This document shows, piece by piece, positions 46,021 through 57,745 of a stretch of DNA of 64,000 nucleotides. The notes beneath the pieces were generated by a model. That model saw nothing but the letters and a program-made list of their open reading frames with translations. It searched no databases and was not told where the DNA came from. This DNA comes from Erodium maritimum (lineage: Eukaryota > Streptophyta > Magnoliopsida > Geraniales > Geraniaceae): the NCBI GenBank assembly GCA_963921825.1, contig OY997593.1, forward strand, positions 53,242,039-53,306,038. Reading direction: 5' to 3'. Each line of letters begins with the position of its first letter. Position 1 is the first letter of the stretch. Position numbers and translations under genes: made by a program.

Positions 46021-46925
46021 GTCTAGGTCTAGTTCTGGCCAGAGACGTGAACGACGGCAAGCTGGTTTAGTGTTCCGTCGGGGTTGAGGGCGGCGATAGA
46101 GGCGGAGCTAGGGGTTCACGATGGTGGTAGAGGCGTCAGGAGGCTCGGGAGAGGCGAGGGAAGGTTGCTGTTGCGGTTCTCCGCCAAAATCTGACAGCGA
46201 GGGGCTTTGCCGGTCATGGGAGCCGTAGAACTGGAGCTCGGGAAGCTCGGCGTGCTTCTCCGGCCGAGCTCAGCTCAAAACAAGCCCGTACGCTCGCAAT
46301 TCTCGAAGAGGGATCGACGGAGGTGGTGAAATAAGCCAAGAAGGTGGCTCACCGTCGCAGATTTTGCCTGTTGCAGGCGCGGCGAAGCTCGGGGTTGCGG
46401 CGGCGCTGGTTCGATGCGAGTTGAGGAGGAAGAAGGGAGAGAATGAGAGGGGTTTTGATGGTTTCTGGCACGGGGGTGTGGAGCTGGTGTTCTGGCGAGG
46501 TTCTGATGTCGCGGGGGTTCGGTTTGAGGCCGGAGAAACGTCGCCGGTGTTCTAGTTCGAGAGAGAGTGGCGAGAGGAAGAAGAGATGCCTCGGTTTCTG
46601 TGCGCGAAATGAGAAGATGAAGCATTGCGAGGTAGGGTTAGCGGCGCGTGGGTCTTGGGCTGGCACAGGTTGGGCCTAGTCCTCGCATGGTTGGGCCGGC
46701 TCATTGTCTGGCCCGAGCTGATTCGACCCAAAGCCTGGGTCTGGGCTGGCCTAGCCCTAACCCAGTAGGGTTTGAAATCGATCCAAAATAAACTCGTTCC
46801 CAACTGATTCGACCCTAAGCCTGGGTCTCATTTTTTTTTGAAATCGATCCAAAATAAACTCGTTCCCAACTCTCGATGTTTCAACAATAATTTACATTAA
46901 TAAATTCCACGGTCTTTACAGTAGG

Positions 46926-47585
46926 GTTTGGGGCGGACCTCCTAGGGAAGCCTATCGCGGTTGGTTGGTTGGTGTCTCAGGTAGGGAATCGGGGACGCGT
47001 GTTAGGTATCGGGTGCATTGTGATGCCGGTTCCCCTTCCTTGAGACAACCTCGCCTTAGGTATCGGGTCCAATGTCAACGTGCTTGGGACAGCTCCCTCA
47101 AATTCCCGTTTAGTACAACGCCGTCTTCGCAATCCCCGGGTGAGAACTGCCTCATCCAATCCTGAGAGGACGGATGGAACTCCCACTGGCTCACACGGGG
47201 ATGAGGCCCTCTTGTCGAAGTATGCGCAACAGACCCCTCCGATATGGCAGAAAGTGGCTTTGAGGATACCAGAGCGGGGGCGACGACCTAACCGGCCTTC
47301 GTGCAAATTCATCCTCCTTGGCATCCAACGCGTCCCCCCTCGAGACCAGAGACGGAGGGCCACCGATCCCACAATCAGTCCCGAGAACACCCCAACCATA
47401 GGGTATCCAGACCTTAACCTGCCTCCGAGCCCAGCCTCGCCGAGCAAACATGGACGAAGCCATAAGCGTCACTGAACAAGCACTGGGACCGGACCCGTAG
47501 CGTCGTGGTCGTGGAGTACGCCGAGCAAACCGTCACATCCTGAGCAATCCCCCCACCCAGGTTTCGAGGGGGAACAAACCTCGGA
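46926..47585 (+). other. Sequence upstream of the first tandem LTR copy
   Basis: 46926-47217 is unique within the window. From about 47218 to 47585 it is homologous to the 378-bp inter-LTR spacer of the array but differs at a number of positions. It ends GGTTTCGAGGGGGAAC and then CCTCGGA before TGTAAG, the purine-rich layout expected at the 3' internal end of a Gypsy element. It may be the end of an older, truncated copy or simple flank. No convincing protein is encoded. Confidence 0.5.
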
Positions 47586-50500
47586 TGTAAGAACCCCTGG
47601 TCGATCCCGGTCGAACCGGTGATTTCGGGCGAAATTTGACTTTGGCCAGAAAAGTCATCTGATAACTGCGGGGGTAATTCGGGTCCTTTCGGGACCCAAA
47701 AAGCTTATCCATCGTTACGGTTAGCTTAGTTGGATCGTTTCCTTTCAAATGACTGTCCTTGTGAAAAAGTCAACTTTCGGTCAAACGGAGACTAATTATC
47801 GACTAAACTTAATTAAATTGGAGATGCTGGAAATAATTAAGGACAAGATGGTCCCCACATGGACACTTATCCATGTTATCTTGGAAGAGAAGAAAATGGA
47901 CTAAAAAGACCCTTTTGACCCTCCTTAGTTAGTCTTGAGTGGATAAGAGCTAAGGGGCACTTTAGACTTTACAAATATTAGGTTTTAAAGCATTTTGAGA
48001 GCAAAATTCAGTCATTTCCTTGAGCTAGCCAAAATTTAGAGAGAGAAAGAAGGAGAGGAGAAACCATGGTAGCTTGAAGAAGAAGAAATGGAGAAAGAAG
48101 GAAGCTTTGGTCAAGTTCTTCATCAAATCTTCTCAAAAACCTCTAAATCCTCTTCATCTATCAATTTCCAAGGTAAGTAAACTCTAAATTTCCACTTTCA
48201 ATCATTTTGGAGTTATGGTTTTCCTTAGAAAATGCATGAACTAGTTAGGTTTTTGTGTATTTGTTGTTAGATGATCGTTTAAGAGAAGAAGGAGATTGAT
48301 TTATGTAGAAATCAATTGTTTTTGTTTTTTTTGGGTTGGAAATCTCTTGGGTAATTGTTGTTTTGATGAATTCCACTTTGGGTAGTGAGGTATTGAAGTT
48401 ATGGGACTGTTTCGGAGGTTTTGGGTGGTTAAAAATGGAGTTTTTGGTGTTGATTTCGTGGAAAGGAGGCTGGAGGAAGAGGAAGGACGAAACAGGTCTG
48501 GGCCGTCACGGATCCGTGACGGGAGACGTCACGGCTCCGTGAGAGAGACAGTGACGGCACACGTCACAGATCTGTGACGTCATCCGTGACGAGGAGCTTC
48601 ACGGCTCCGTGACTGGAACTGTGGCAGACCAGTTTTGGCCCTTTTGAGTCCTTTTTGGGTGTTTTTCGTTTAATTCGAAAGGTTATCTTGAACCGATTGT
48701 TTGGGGGATTTTAACTTGGGTGTTTTCCTCTTAAACCACCCTTTATTATTCTTTAATTCTAGTGTTAATTTGTGTTCTTAGATCTTATTCTCGAGCTCGG
48801 GGGAGGAGACTACTCGCCGGTTGTGTGATTAAGCTTTGGAAAGCACTTGAGGTAGGGAAGAGTAGTAAATTTCCGCTTTTAATTAAGAAATGCTAATAGT
48901 ATGCATATAGGACGATAATAACCGGAAGAGTCTTAGTATGCATATAGGATGTGATTCACTAGAATAAACGCTTTCAATTATGGGAATTGTCGTGCTGTAG
49001 AATGGCCATGTCGAGCCTTAGGATTGCGTGTTGGTTGTGTTTGATTATGGTTATCCGTCCTTAATTGTCGGTGTATAGTATGTCCTTTGGTTAGTCTAAG
49101 AATCTTATTAAACTATATGAATTATGATGATTGTGATACGAATGGTTGCTCAGTGACATGATTGGTTGAGTGAATGTGTTGAATGTGATATGATTGTACC
49201 TTGTGATACGATCGGGTGAATGATAGACCGATGTGACGTAAAGTGGCGGAGTATGCCGCAGCAGACCCCTTCGATATGGCGGAAAGTGGCTCTGAGGATA
49301 CCGGAGCAGGGGCGACGTCCTAACCGGCCTTCGTGCAGATTCATCCTCCTTGGCATCCAGCGCGTCCCCCCTCGAGACCAGAGACGGAGGGCCGCCGATC
49401 CCACAATCAGGCCCGAGAACACCCTAACCATAGGGTATCCAGACCTTAACCTGCCTCTGAGCCCAGCCTCGCCAAGCAAACATAGACGAAGCCATAAGCG
49501 TCACGGAACAAGCACTGGGACCGGACCCGTAGCGTCGTGGTCGTGGAGTATGTCGAGCACACCGTCACATCCCGAGAAATCCCCCCACCCAGGTTTCGAG
49601 GGGGAACAAACCTCGGATGTAAGAACCCCTGGTCGATCCCGGTCGAACCGGTGATTTCGGGCGAAAATTGACTTTGGCCAGAAAAGTCAACCGATGACTC
49701 CGAGAGTCATTCGGGACCTTTCGGGACCCAAAAAGCTTAGTCGTTATTACGGTTAGCTTAGTTGGGTCGTTTCCTTTCAAATGACTGTCCTTGTGAAAAA
49801 GTCAACTTTCGGTCAAACGGAGACTAATTATCGACTAAACTTAATTAAATTGGAGATGCTGGAAATAATTAAGGACAAGATGGTCCCCACATGGACACTT
49901 ATCCATGTTATCTTGGAAGAGAAGAAAATGGACTAAAAAGACCCTTTTGACCCTCCTTAGTTAGTCTTGAGTGGATAAGAGCTAAGGGGCACTTTAGACT
50001 TTACAAATATTAGGTTTTAAAGCATTTTGAGAGCAAAATTCAGTCATTTCCTTGAGCTAGCCAAAATTTAGAGAGAGAAAGAAGGAGAGGAGAAACCATG
50101 GTAGCTTGAAGAAGAAGAAATGGAGAAAGAAGGAAGCTTTGGTCAAGTTCTTCATCAAATCTTCTCAAAAACCTCTAAATCCTCTTCATCTATCAATTTC
50201 CAAGGTAAGTAAACTCTAAATTTCCACTTTCAATCATTTTGGAGTTATGGTTTTCCTTAGAAAATGCATGAACTAGTTAGGTTTTTGTGTATTTGTTGTT
50301 AGATGATCGTTTAAGAGAAGAAGGAGATTGATTTATGTAGAAATCAATTGTTTTTGTTTTTTTTGGGTTGGAAATCTCTTGGGTAATTGTTGTTTTGATG
50401 AATTCCACTTTGGGTAGTGAGGTATTGAAGTTATGGGACTGTTTCGGAGGTTTTGGGTGGTTAAAAATGGAGTTTTTGGTGTTGATTTCGTGGAAAGGAG

Positions 50501-53500
50501 GCTGGAGGAAGAGGAAGGACGAAACAGGTCTGGGCCGTCACGGATCCGTGACGGGAGACGTCACGGCTCCGTGAGAGAGACAGTGACGGCACACGTCACA
50601 GATCTGTGACGTCATCCGTGACGAGGAGCTTCACGGCTCCGTGACTGGAACTGTGGCAGACCAGTTTTGGCCCTTTTGAGTCCTTTTTGGGTGTTTTTCG
50701 TTTAATTCGAAAGGTTATCTTGAACCGATTGTTTGGGGGATTTTAACTTGGGTGTTTTCCTCTTAAACCACCCTTTATTATTCTTTAATTCTAGTGTTAA
50801 TTTGTGTTCTTAGATCTTATTCTCGAGCTCGGGGGAGGAGACTACTCGCCGGTTGTGTGATTAAGCTTTGGAAAGCACTTGAGGTAGGGAAGAGTAGTAA
50901 ATTTCCGCTTTTAATTAAGAAATGCTAATAGTATGCATATAGGACGATAATAACCGGAAGAGTCTTAGTATGCATATAGGATGTGATTCACTAGAATAAA
51001 CGCTTTCAATTATGGGAATTGTCGTGCTGTAGAATGGCCATGTCGAGCCTTAGGATTGCGTGTTGGTTGTGTTTGATTATGGTTATCCGTCCTTAATTGT
51101 CGGTGTATAGTATGTCCTTTGGTTAGTCTAAGAATCTTATTAAACTATATGAATTATGATGATTGTGATACGAATGGTTGCTCAGTGACATGATTGGTTG
51201 AGTGAATGTGTTGAATGTGATATGATTGTACCTTGTGATACGATCGGGTGAATGATAGACCGATGTGACGTAAAGTGGCGGAGTATGCCGCAGCAGACCC
51301 CTTCGATATGGCGGAAAGTGGCTCTGAGGATACCGGAGCAGGGGCGACGTCCTAACCGGCCTTCGTGCAGATTCATCCTCCTTGGCATCCAGCGCGTCCC
51401 CCCTCGAGACCAGAGACGGAGGGCCGCCGATCCCACAATCAGGCCCGAGAACACCCTAACCATAGGGTATCCAGACCTTAACCTGCCTCTGAGCCCAGCC
51501 TCGCCAAGCAAACATAGACGAAGCCATAAGCGTCACGGAACAAGCACTGGGACCGGACCCGTAGCGTCGTGGTCGTGGAGTATGTCGAGCACACCGTCAC
51601 ATCCCGAGAAATCCCCCCACCCAGGTTTCGAGGGGGAACAAACCTCGGATGTAAGAACCCCTGGTCGATCCCGGTCGAACCGGTGATTTCGGGCGAAAAT
51701 TGACTTTGGCCAGAAAAGTCAACCGATGACTCCGAGAGTCATTCGGGACCTTTCGGGACCCAAAAAGCTTAGTCGTTATTACGGTTAGCTTAGTTGGGTC
51801 GTTTCCTTTCAAATGACTGTCCTTGTGAAAAAGTCAACTTTCGGTCAAACGGAGACTAATTATCGACTAAACTTAATTAAATTGGAGATGCTGGAAATAA
51901 TTAAGGACAAGATGGTCCCCACATGGACACTTATCCATGTTATCTTGGAAGAGAAGAAAATGGACTAAAAAGACCCTTTTGACCCTCCTTAGTTAGTCTT
52001 GAGTGGATAAGAGCTAAGGGGCACTTTAGACTTTACAAATATTAGGTTTTAAAGCATTTTGAGAGCAAAATTCAGTCATTTCCTTGAGCTAGCCAAAATT
52101 TAGAGAGAGAAAGAAGGAGAGGAGAAACCATGGTAGCTTGAAGAAGAAGAAATGGAGAAAGAAGGAAGCTTTGGTCAAGTTCTTCATCAAATCTTCTCAA
52201 AAACCTCTAAATCCTCTTCATCTATCAATTTCCAAGGTAAGTAAACTCTAAATTTCCACTTTCAATCATTTTGGAGTTATGGTTTTCCTTAGAAAATGCA
52301 TGAACTAGTTAGGTTTTTGTGTATTTGTTGTTAGATGATCGTTTAAGAGAAGAAGGAGATTGATTTATGTAGAAATCAATTGTTTTTGTTTTTTTTGGGT
52401 TGGAAATCTCTTGGGTAATTGTTGTTTTGATGAATTCCACTTTGGGTAGTGAGGTATTGAAGTTATGGGACTGTTTCGGAGGTTTTGGGTGGTTAAAAAT
52501 GGAGTTTTTGGTGTTGATTTCGTGGAAAGGAGGCTGGAGGAAGAGGAAGGACGAAACAGGTCTGGGCCGTCACGGATCCGTGACGGGAGACGTCACGGCT
52601 CCGTGAGAGAGACAGTGACGGCACACGTCACAGATCTGTGACGTCATCCGTGACGAGGAGCTTCACGGCTCCGTGACTGGAACTGTGGCAGACCAGTTTT
52701 GGCCCTTTTGAGTCCTTTTTGGGTGTTTTTCGTTTAATTCGAAAGGTTATCTTGAACCGATTGTTTGGGGGATTTTAACTTGGGTGTTTTCCTCTTAAAC
52801 CACCCTTTATTATTCTTTAATTCTAGTGTTAATTTGTGTTCTTAGATCTTATTCTCGAGCTCGGGGGAGGAGACTACTCGCCGGTTGTGTGATTAAGCTT
52901 TGGAAAGCACTTGAGGTAGGGAAGAGTAGTAAATTTCCGCTTTTAATTAAGAAATGCTAATAGTATGCATATAGGACGATAATAACCGGAAGAGTCTTAG
53001 TATGCATATAGGATGTGATTCACTAGAATAAACGCTTTCAATTATGGGAATTGTCGTGCTGTAGAATGGCCATGTCGAGCCTTAGGATTGCGTGTTGGTT
53101 GTGTTTGATTATGGTTATCCGTCCTTAATTGTCGGTGTATAGTATGTCCTTTGGTTAGTCTAAGAATCTTATTAAACTATATGAATTATGATGATTGTGA
53201 TACGAATGGTTGCTCAGTGACATGATTGGTTGAGTGAATGTGTTGAATGTGATATGATTGTACCTTGTGATACGATCGGGTGAATGATAGACCGATGTGA
53301 CGTAAAGTGGCGGAGTATGCCGCAGCAGACCCCTTCGATATGGCGGAAAGTGGCTCTGAGGATACCGGAGCAGGGGCGACGTCCTAACCGGCCTTCGTGC
53401 AGATTCATCCTCCTTGGCATCCAGCGCGTCCCCCCTCGAGACCAGAGACGGAGGGCCGCCGATCCCACAATCAGGCCCGAGAACACCCTAACCATAGGGT

Positions 53501-56500
53501 ATCCAGACCTTAACCTGCCTCTGAGCCCAGCCTCGCCAAGCAAACATAGACGAAGCCATAAGCGTCACGGAACAAGCACTGGGACCGGACCCGTAGCGTC
53601 GTGGTCGTGGAGTATGTCGAGCACACCGTCACATCCCGAGAAATCCCCCCACCCAGGTTTCGAGGGGGAACAAACCTCGGATGTAAGAACCCCTGGTCGA
53701 TCCCGGTCGAACCGGTGATTTCGGGCGAAAATTGACTTTGGCCAGAAAAGTCAACCGATGACTCCGAGAGTCATTCGGGACCTTTCGGGACCCAAAAAGC
53801 TTAGTCGTTATTACGGTTAGCTTAGTTGGGTCGTTTCCTTTCAAATGACTGTCCTTGTGAAAAAGTCAACTTTCGGTCAAACGGAGACTAATTATCGACT
53901 AAACTTAATTAAATTGGAGATGCTGGAAATAATTAAGGACAAGATGGTCCCCACATGGACACTTATCCATGTTATCTTGGAAGAGAAGAAAATGGACTAA
54001 AAAGACCCTTTTGACCCTCCTTAGTTAGTCTTGAGTGGATAAGAGCTAAGGGGCACTTTAGACTTTACAAATATTAGGTTTTAAAGCATTTTGAGAGCAA
54101 AATTCAGTCATTTCCTTGAGCTAGCCAAAATTTAGAGAGAGAAAGAAGGAGAGGAGAAACCATGGTAGCTTGAAGAAGAAGAAATGGAGAAAGAAGGAAG
54201 CTTTGGTCAAGTTCTTCATCAAATCTTCTCAAAAACCTCTAAATCCTCTTCATCTATCAATTTCCAAGGTAAGTAAACTCTAAATTTCCACTTTCAATCA
54301 TTTTGGAGTTATGGTTTTCCTTAGAAAATGCATGAACTAGTTAGGTTTTTGTGTATTTGTTGTTAGATGATCGTTTAAGAGAAGAAGGAGATTGATTTAT
54401 GTAGAAATCAATTGTTTTTGTTTTTTTTGGGTTGGAAATCTCTTGGGTAATTGTTGTTTTGATGAATTCCACTTTGGGTAGTGAGGTATTGAAGTTATGG
54501 GACTGTTTCGGAGGTTTTGGGTGGTTAAAAATGGAGTTTTTGGTGTTGATTTCGTGGAAAGGAGGCTGGAGGAAGAGGAAGGACGAAACAGGTCTGGGCC
54601 GTCACGGATCCGTGACGGGAGACGTCACGGCTCCGTGAGAGAGACAGTGACGGCACACGTCACAGATCTGTGACGTCATCCGTGACGAGGAGCTTCACGG
54701 CTCCGTGACTGGAACTGTGGCAGACCAGTTTTGGCCCTTTTGAGTCCTTTTTGGGTGTTTTTCGTTTAATTCGAAAGGTTATCTTGAACCGATTGTTTGG
54801 GGGATTTTAACTTGGGTGTTTTCCTCTTAAACCACCCTTTATTATTCTTTAATTCTAGTGTTAATTTGTGTTCTTAGATCTTATTCTCGAGCTCGGGGGA
54901 GGAGACTACTCGCCGGTTGTGTGATTAAGCTTTGGAAAGCACTTGAGGTAGGGAAGAGTAGTAAATTTCCGCTTTTAATTAAGAAATGCTAATAGTATGC
55001 ATATAGGACGATAATAACCGGAAGAGTCTTAGTATGCATATAGGATGTGATTCACTAGAATAAACGCTTTCAATTATGGGAATTGTCGTGCTGTAGAATG
55101 ACCATGTCGAGCCTTAGGATTGCGTGTTGGTTGTGTTTGATTATGGTTATCCGTCCTTAATTGTCGGTGTATAGTATGTCCTTTGGTTAGTCTAAGAATC
55201 TTATTAAACTATATGAATTATGATGATTGTGATACGAATGGTTGCTCAGTGACATGATTGGTTGAGTGAATGTGTTGAATGTGATATGATTGTACCTTGT
55301 GATACGATCGGGTGAATGATAGACCGATGTGACGTAAAGTGGCGGAGTATGCCGCAGCAGACCCCTTCGATATGGCGGAAAGTGGCTCTGAGGATACCGG
55401 AGCAGGGGCGACGTCCTAACCGGCCTTCGTGCAGATTCATCCTCCTTGGCATCCAGCGCGTCCCCCCTCGAGACCAGAGACGGAGGGCCGCCGATCCCAC
55501 AATCAGGCCCGAGAACACCCTAACCATAGGGTATCCAGACCTTAACCTGCCTCTGAGCCCAGCCTCGCCAAGCAAACATAGACGAAGCCATAAGCGTCAC
55601 GGAACAAGCACTGGGACCGGACCCGTAGCGTCGTGGTCGTGGAGTATGTCGAGCACACCGTCACATCCCGAGAAATCCCCCCACCCAGGTTTCGAGGGGG
55701 AACAAACCTCGGATGTAAGAACCCCTGGTCGATCCCGGTCGAACCGGTGATTTCGGGCGAAAATTGACTTTGGCCAGAAAAGTCAACCGATGACTCCGAG
55801 AGTCATTCGGGACCTTTCGGGACCCAAAAAGCTTAGTCGTTATTACGGTTAGCTTAGTTGGGTCGTTTCCTTTCAAATGACTGTCCTTGTGAAAAAGTCA
55901 ACTTTCGGTCAAACGGAGACTAATTATCGACTAAACTTAATTAAATTGGAGATGCTGGAAATAATTAAGGACAAGATGGTCCCCACATGGACACTTATCC
56001 ATGTTATCTTGGAAGAGAAGAAAATGGACTAAAAAGACCCTTTTGACCCTCCTTAGTTAGTCTTGAGTGGATAAGAGCTAAGGGGCACTTTAGACTTTAC
56101 AAATATTAGGTTTTAAAGCATTTTGAGAGCAAAATTCAGTCATTTCCTTGAGCTAGCCAAAATTTAGAGAGAGAAAGAAGGAGAGGAGAAACCATGGTAG
56201 CTTGAAGAAGAAGAAATGGAGAAAGAAGGAAGCTTTGGTCAAGTTCTTCATCAAATCTTCTCAAAAACCTCTAAATCCTCTTCATCTATCAATTTCCAAG
56301 GTAAGTAAACTCTAAATTTCCACTTTCAATCATTTTGGAGTTATGGTTTTCCTTAGAAAATGCATGAACTAGTTAGGTTTTTGTGTATTTGTTGTTAGAT
56401 GATCGTTTAAGAGAAGAAGGAGATTGATTTATGTAGAAATCAATTGTTTTTGTTTTTTTTGGGTTGGAAATCTCTTGGGTAATTGTTGTTTTGATGAATT

Positions 56501-57745
56501 CCACTTTGGGTAGTGAGGTATTGAAGTTATGGGACTGTTTCGGAGGTTTTGGGTGGTTAAAAATGGAGTTTTTGGTGTTGATTTCGTGGAAAGGAGGCTG
56601 GAGGAAGAGGAAGGACGAAACAGGTCTGGGCCGTCACGGATCCGTGACGGGAGACGTCACGGCTCCGTGAGAGAGACAGTGACGGCACACGTCACAGATC
56701 TGTGACGTCATCCGTGACGAGGAGCTTCACGGCTCCGTGACTGGAACTGTGGCAGACCAGTTTTGGCCCTTTTGAGTCCTTTTTGGGTGTTTTTCGTTTA
56801 ATTCGAAAGGTTATCTTGAACCGATTGTTTGGGGGATTTTAACTTGGGTGTTTTCCTCTTAAACCACCCTTTATTATTCTTTAATTCTAGTGTTAATTTG
56901 TGTTCTTAGATCTTATTCTCGAGCTCGGGGGAGGAGACTACTCGCCGGTTGTGTGATTAAGCTTTGGAAAGCACTTGAGGTAGGGAAGAGTAGTAAATTT
57001 CCGCTTTTAATTAAGAAATGCTAATAGTATGCATATAGGACGATAATAACCGGAAGAGTCTTAGTATGCATATAGGATGTGATTCACTAGAATAAACGCT
57101 TTCAATTATGGGAATTGTCGTGCTGTAGAATGACCATGTCGAGCCTTAGGATTGCGTGTTGGTTGTGTTTGATTATGGTTATCCGTCCTTAATTGTCGGT
57201 GTATAGTATGTCCTTTGGTTAGTCTAAGAATCTTATTAAACTATATGAATTATGATGATTGTGATACGAATGGTTGCTCAGTGACATGATTGGTTGAGTG
57301 AATGTGTTGAATGTGATATGATTGTACCTTGTGATACGATCGGGTGAATGATAGACCGATGTGACGTAAAGTGGCGGAGTATGCCGCAGCAGACCCCTTC
57401 GATATGGCGGAAAGTGGCTCTGAGGATACCGGAGCAGGGGCGACGTCCTAACCGGCCTTCGTGCAGATTCATCCTCCTTGGCATCCAGCGCGTCCCCCCT
57501 CGAGACCAGAGACGGAGGGCCGCCGATCCCACAATCAGGCCCGAGAACACCCTAACCATAGGGTATCCAGACCTTAACCTGCCTCTGAGCCCAGCCTCGC
57601 CAAGCAAACATAGACGAAGCCATAAGCGTCACGGAACAAGCACTGGGACCGGACCCGTAGCGTCGTGGTCGTGGAGTATGTCGAGCACACCGTCACATCC
57701 CGAGAAATCCCCCCACCCAGGTTTCGAGGGGGAACAAACCTCGGA
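47586..57745 (+). repeat. Tandem array of a 2032-bp LTR-derived unit, 5 copies
   Basis: Each unit has the first 1654 bp of a Gypsy LTR (TGTAAGAACCCC to ACCGATGTGACGT) followed by a 378-bp spacer (AAAGTGGCGGAG to CCTCGGA). LTR parts: 47586-49239, 49618-51271, 51650-53303, 53682-55335, 55714-57367; the sixth LTR (57746) leads into the Gypsy element. From 47734 onward the copies look identical except for a G-to-A change at 55101 and 57133. The first copy differs before 47734. Short frames that recur every 2032 bp (68, 71, 109 and 144 codons) are identical only because the DNA is, and show no motif. Confidence 0.95.
48505..48613. repeat. Cluster of CACGG/CCGTG palindromes in each LTR unit
   Basis: The perfect 16-bp palindrome GTCACGGATCCGTGAC is followed by GTCACGGCTCCGTGA, GTCACAGATCTGTGAC and CACGGCTCCGTGAC. 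The cluster recurs at 50537, 52569, 54601 and 56633 and is absent from the sixth LTR because of a deletion. It can form hairpins on either strand. Confidence 0.9.

Larger units (their letters stand above)
43826..46920 (-). mobile_element. Solo LTR of a Gypsy element (3095 bp)
   Basis: It reads TGTCACGCCCC at the left and GGTCTTTACA at the right, flanked by perfect 5-bp duplications GTAGG (43821-43825 and 46921-46925). On the minus strand it therefore starts TGTAAAGACC and ends TTTGGGGCGTGACA, as does the LTR at 57746-59563 (same last 14 bases). It also shares CTACTGAGCGT-AAGCTCACCCC (44101-44125, inverted) with that LTR. No internal region is present, so it is a solo LTR left by LTR-LTR recombination. 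Confidence 0.9.

Noticed and set aside
48505-48613. Bacterial-type terminators or a CRISPR array
   Set aside because: The genome is a plant nuclear one; the palindromes have no regular repeat-spacer structure and no T tract.
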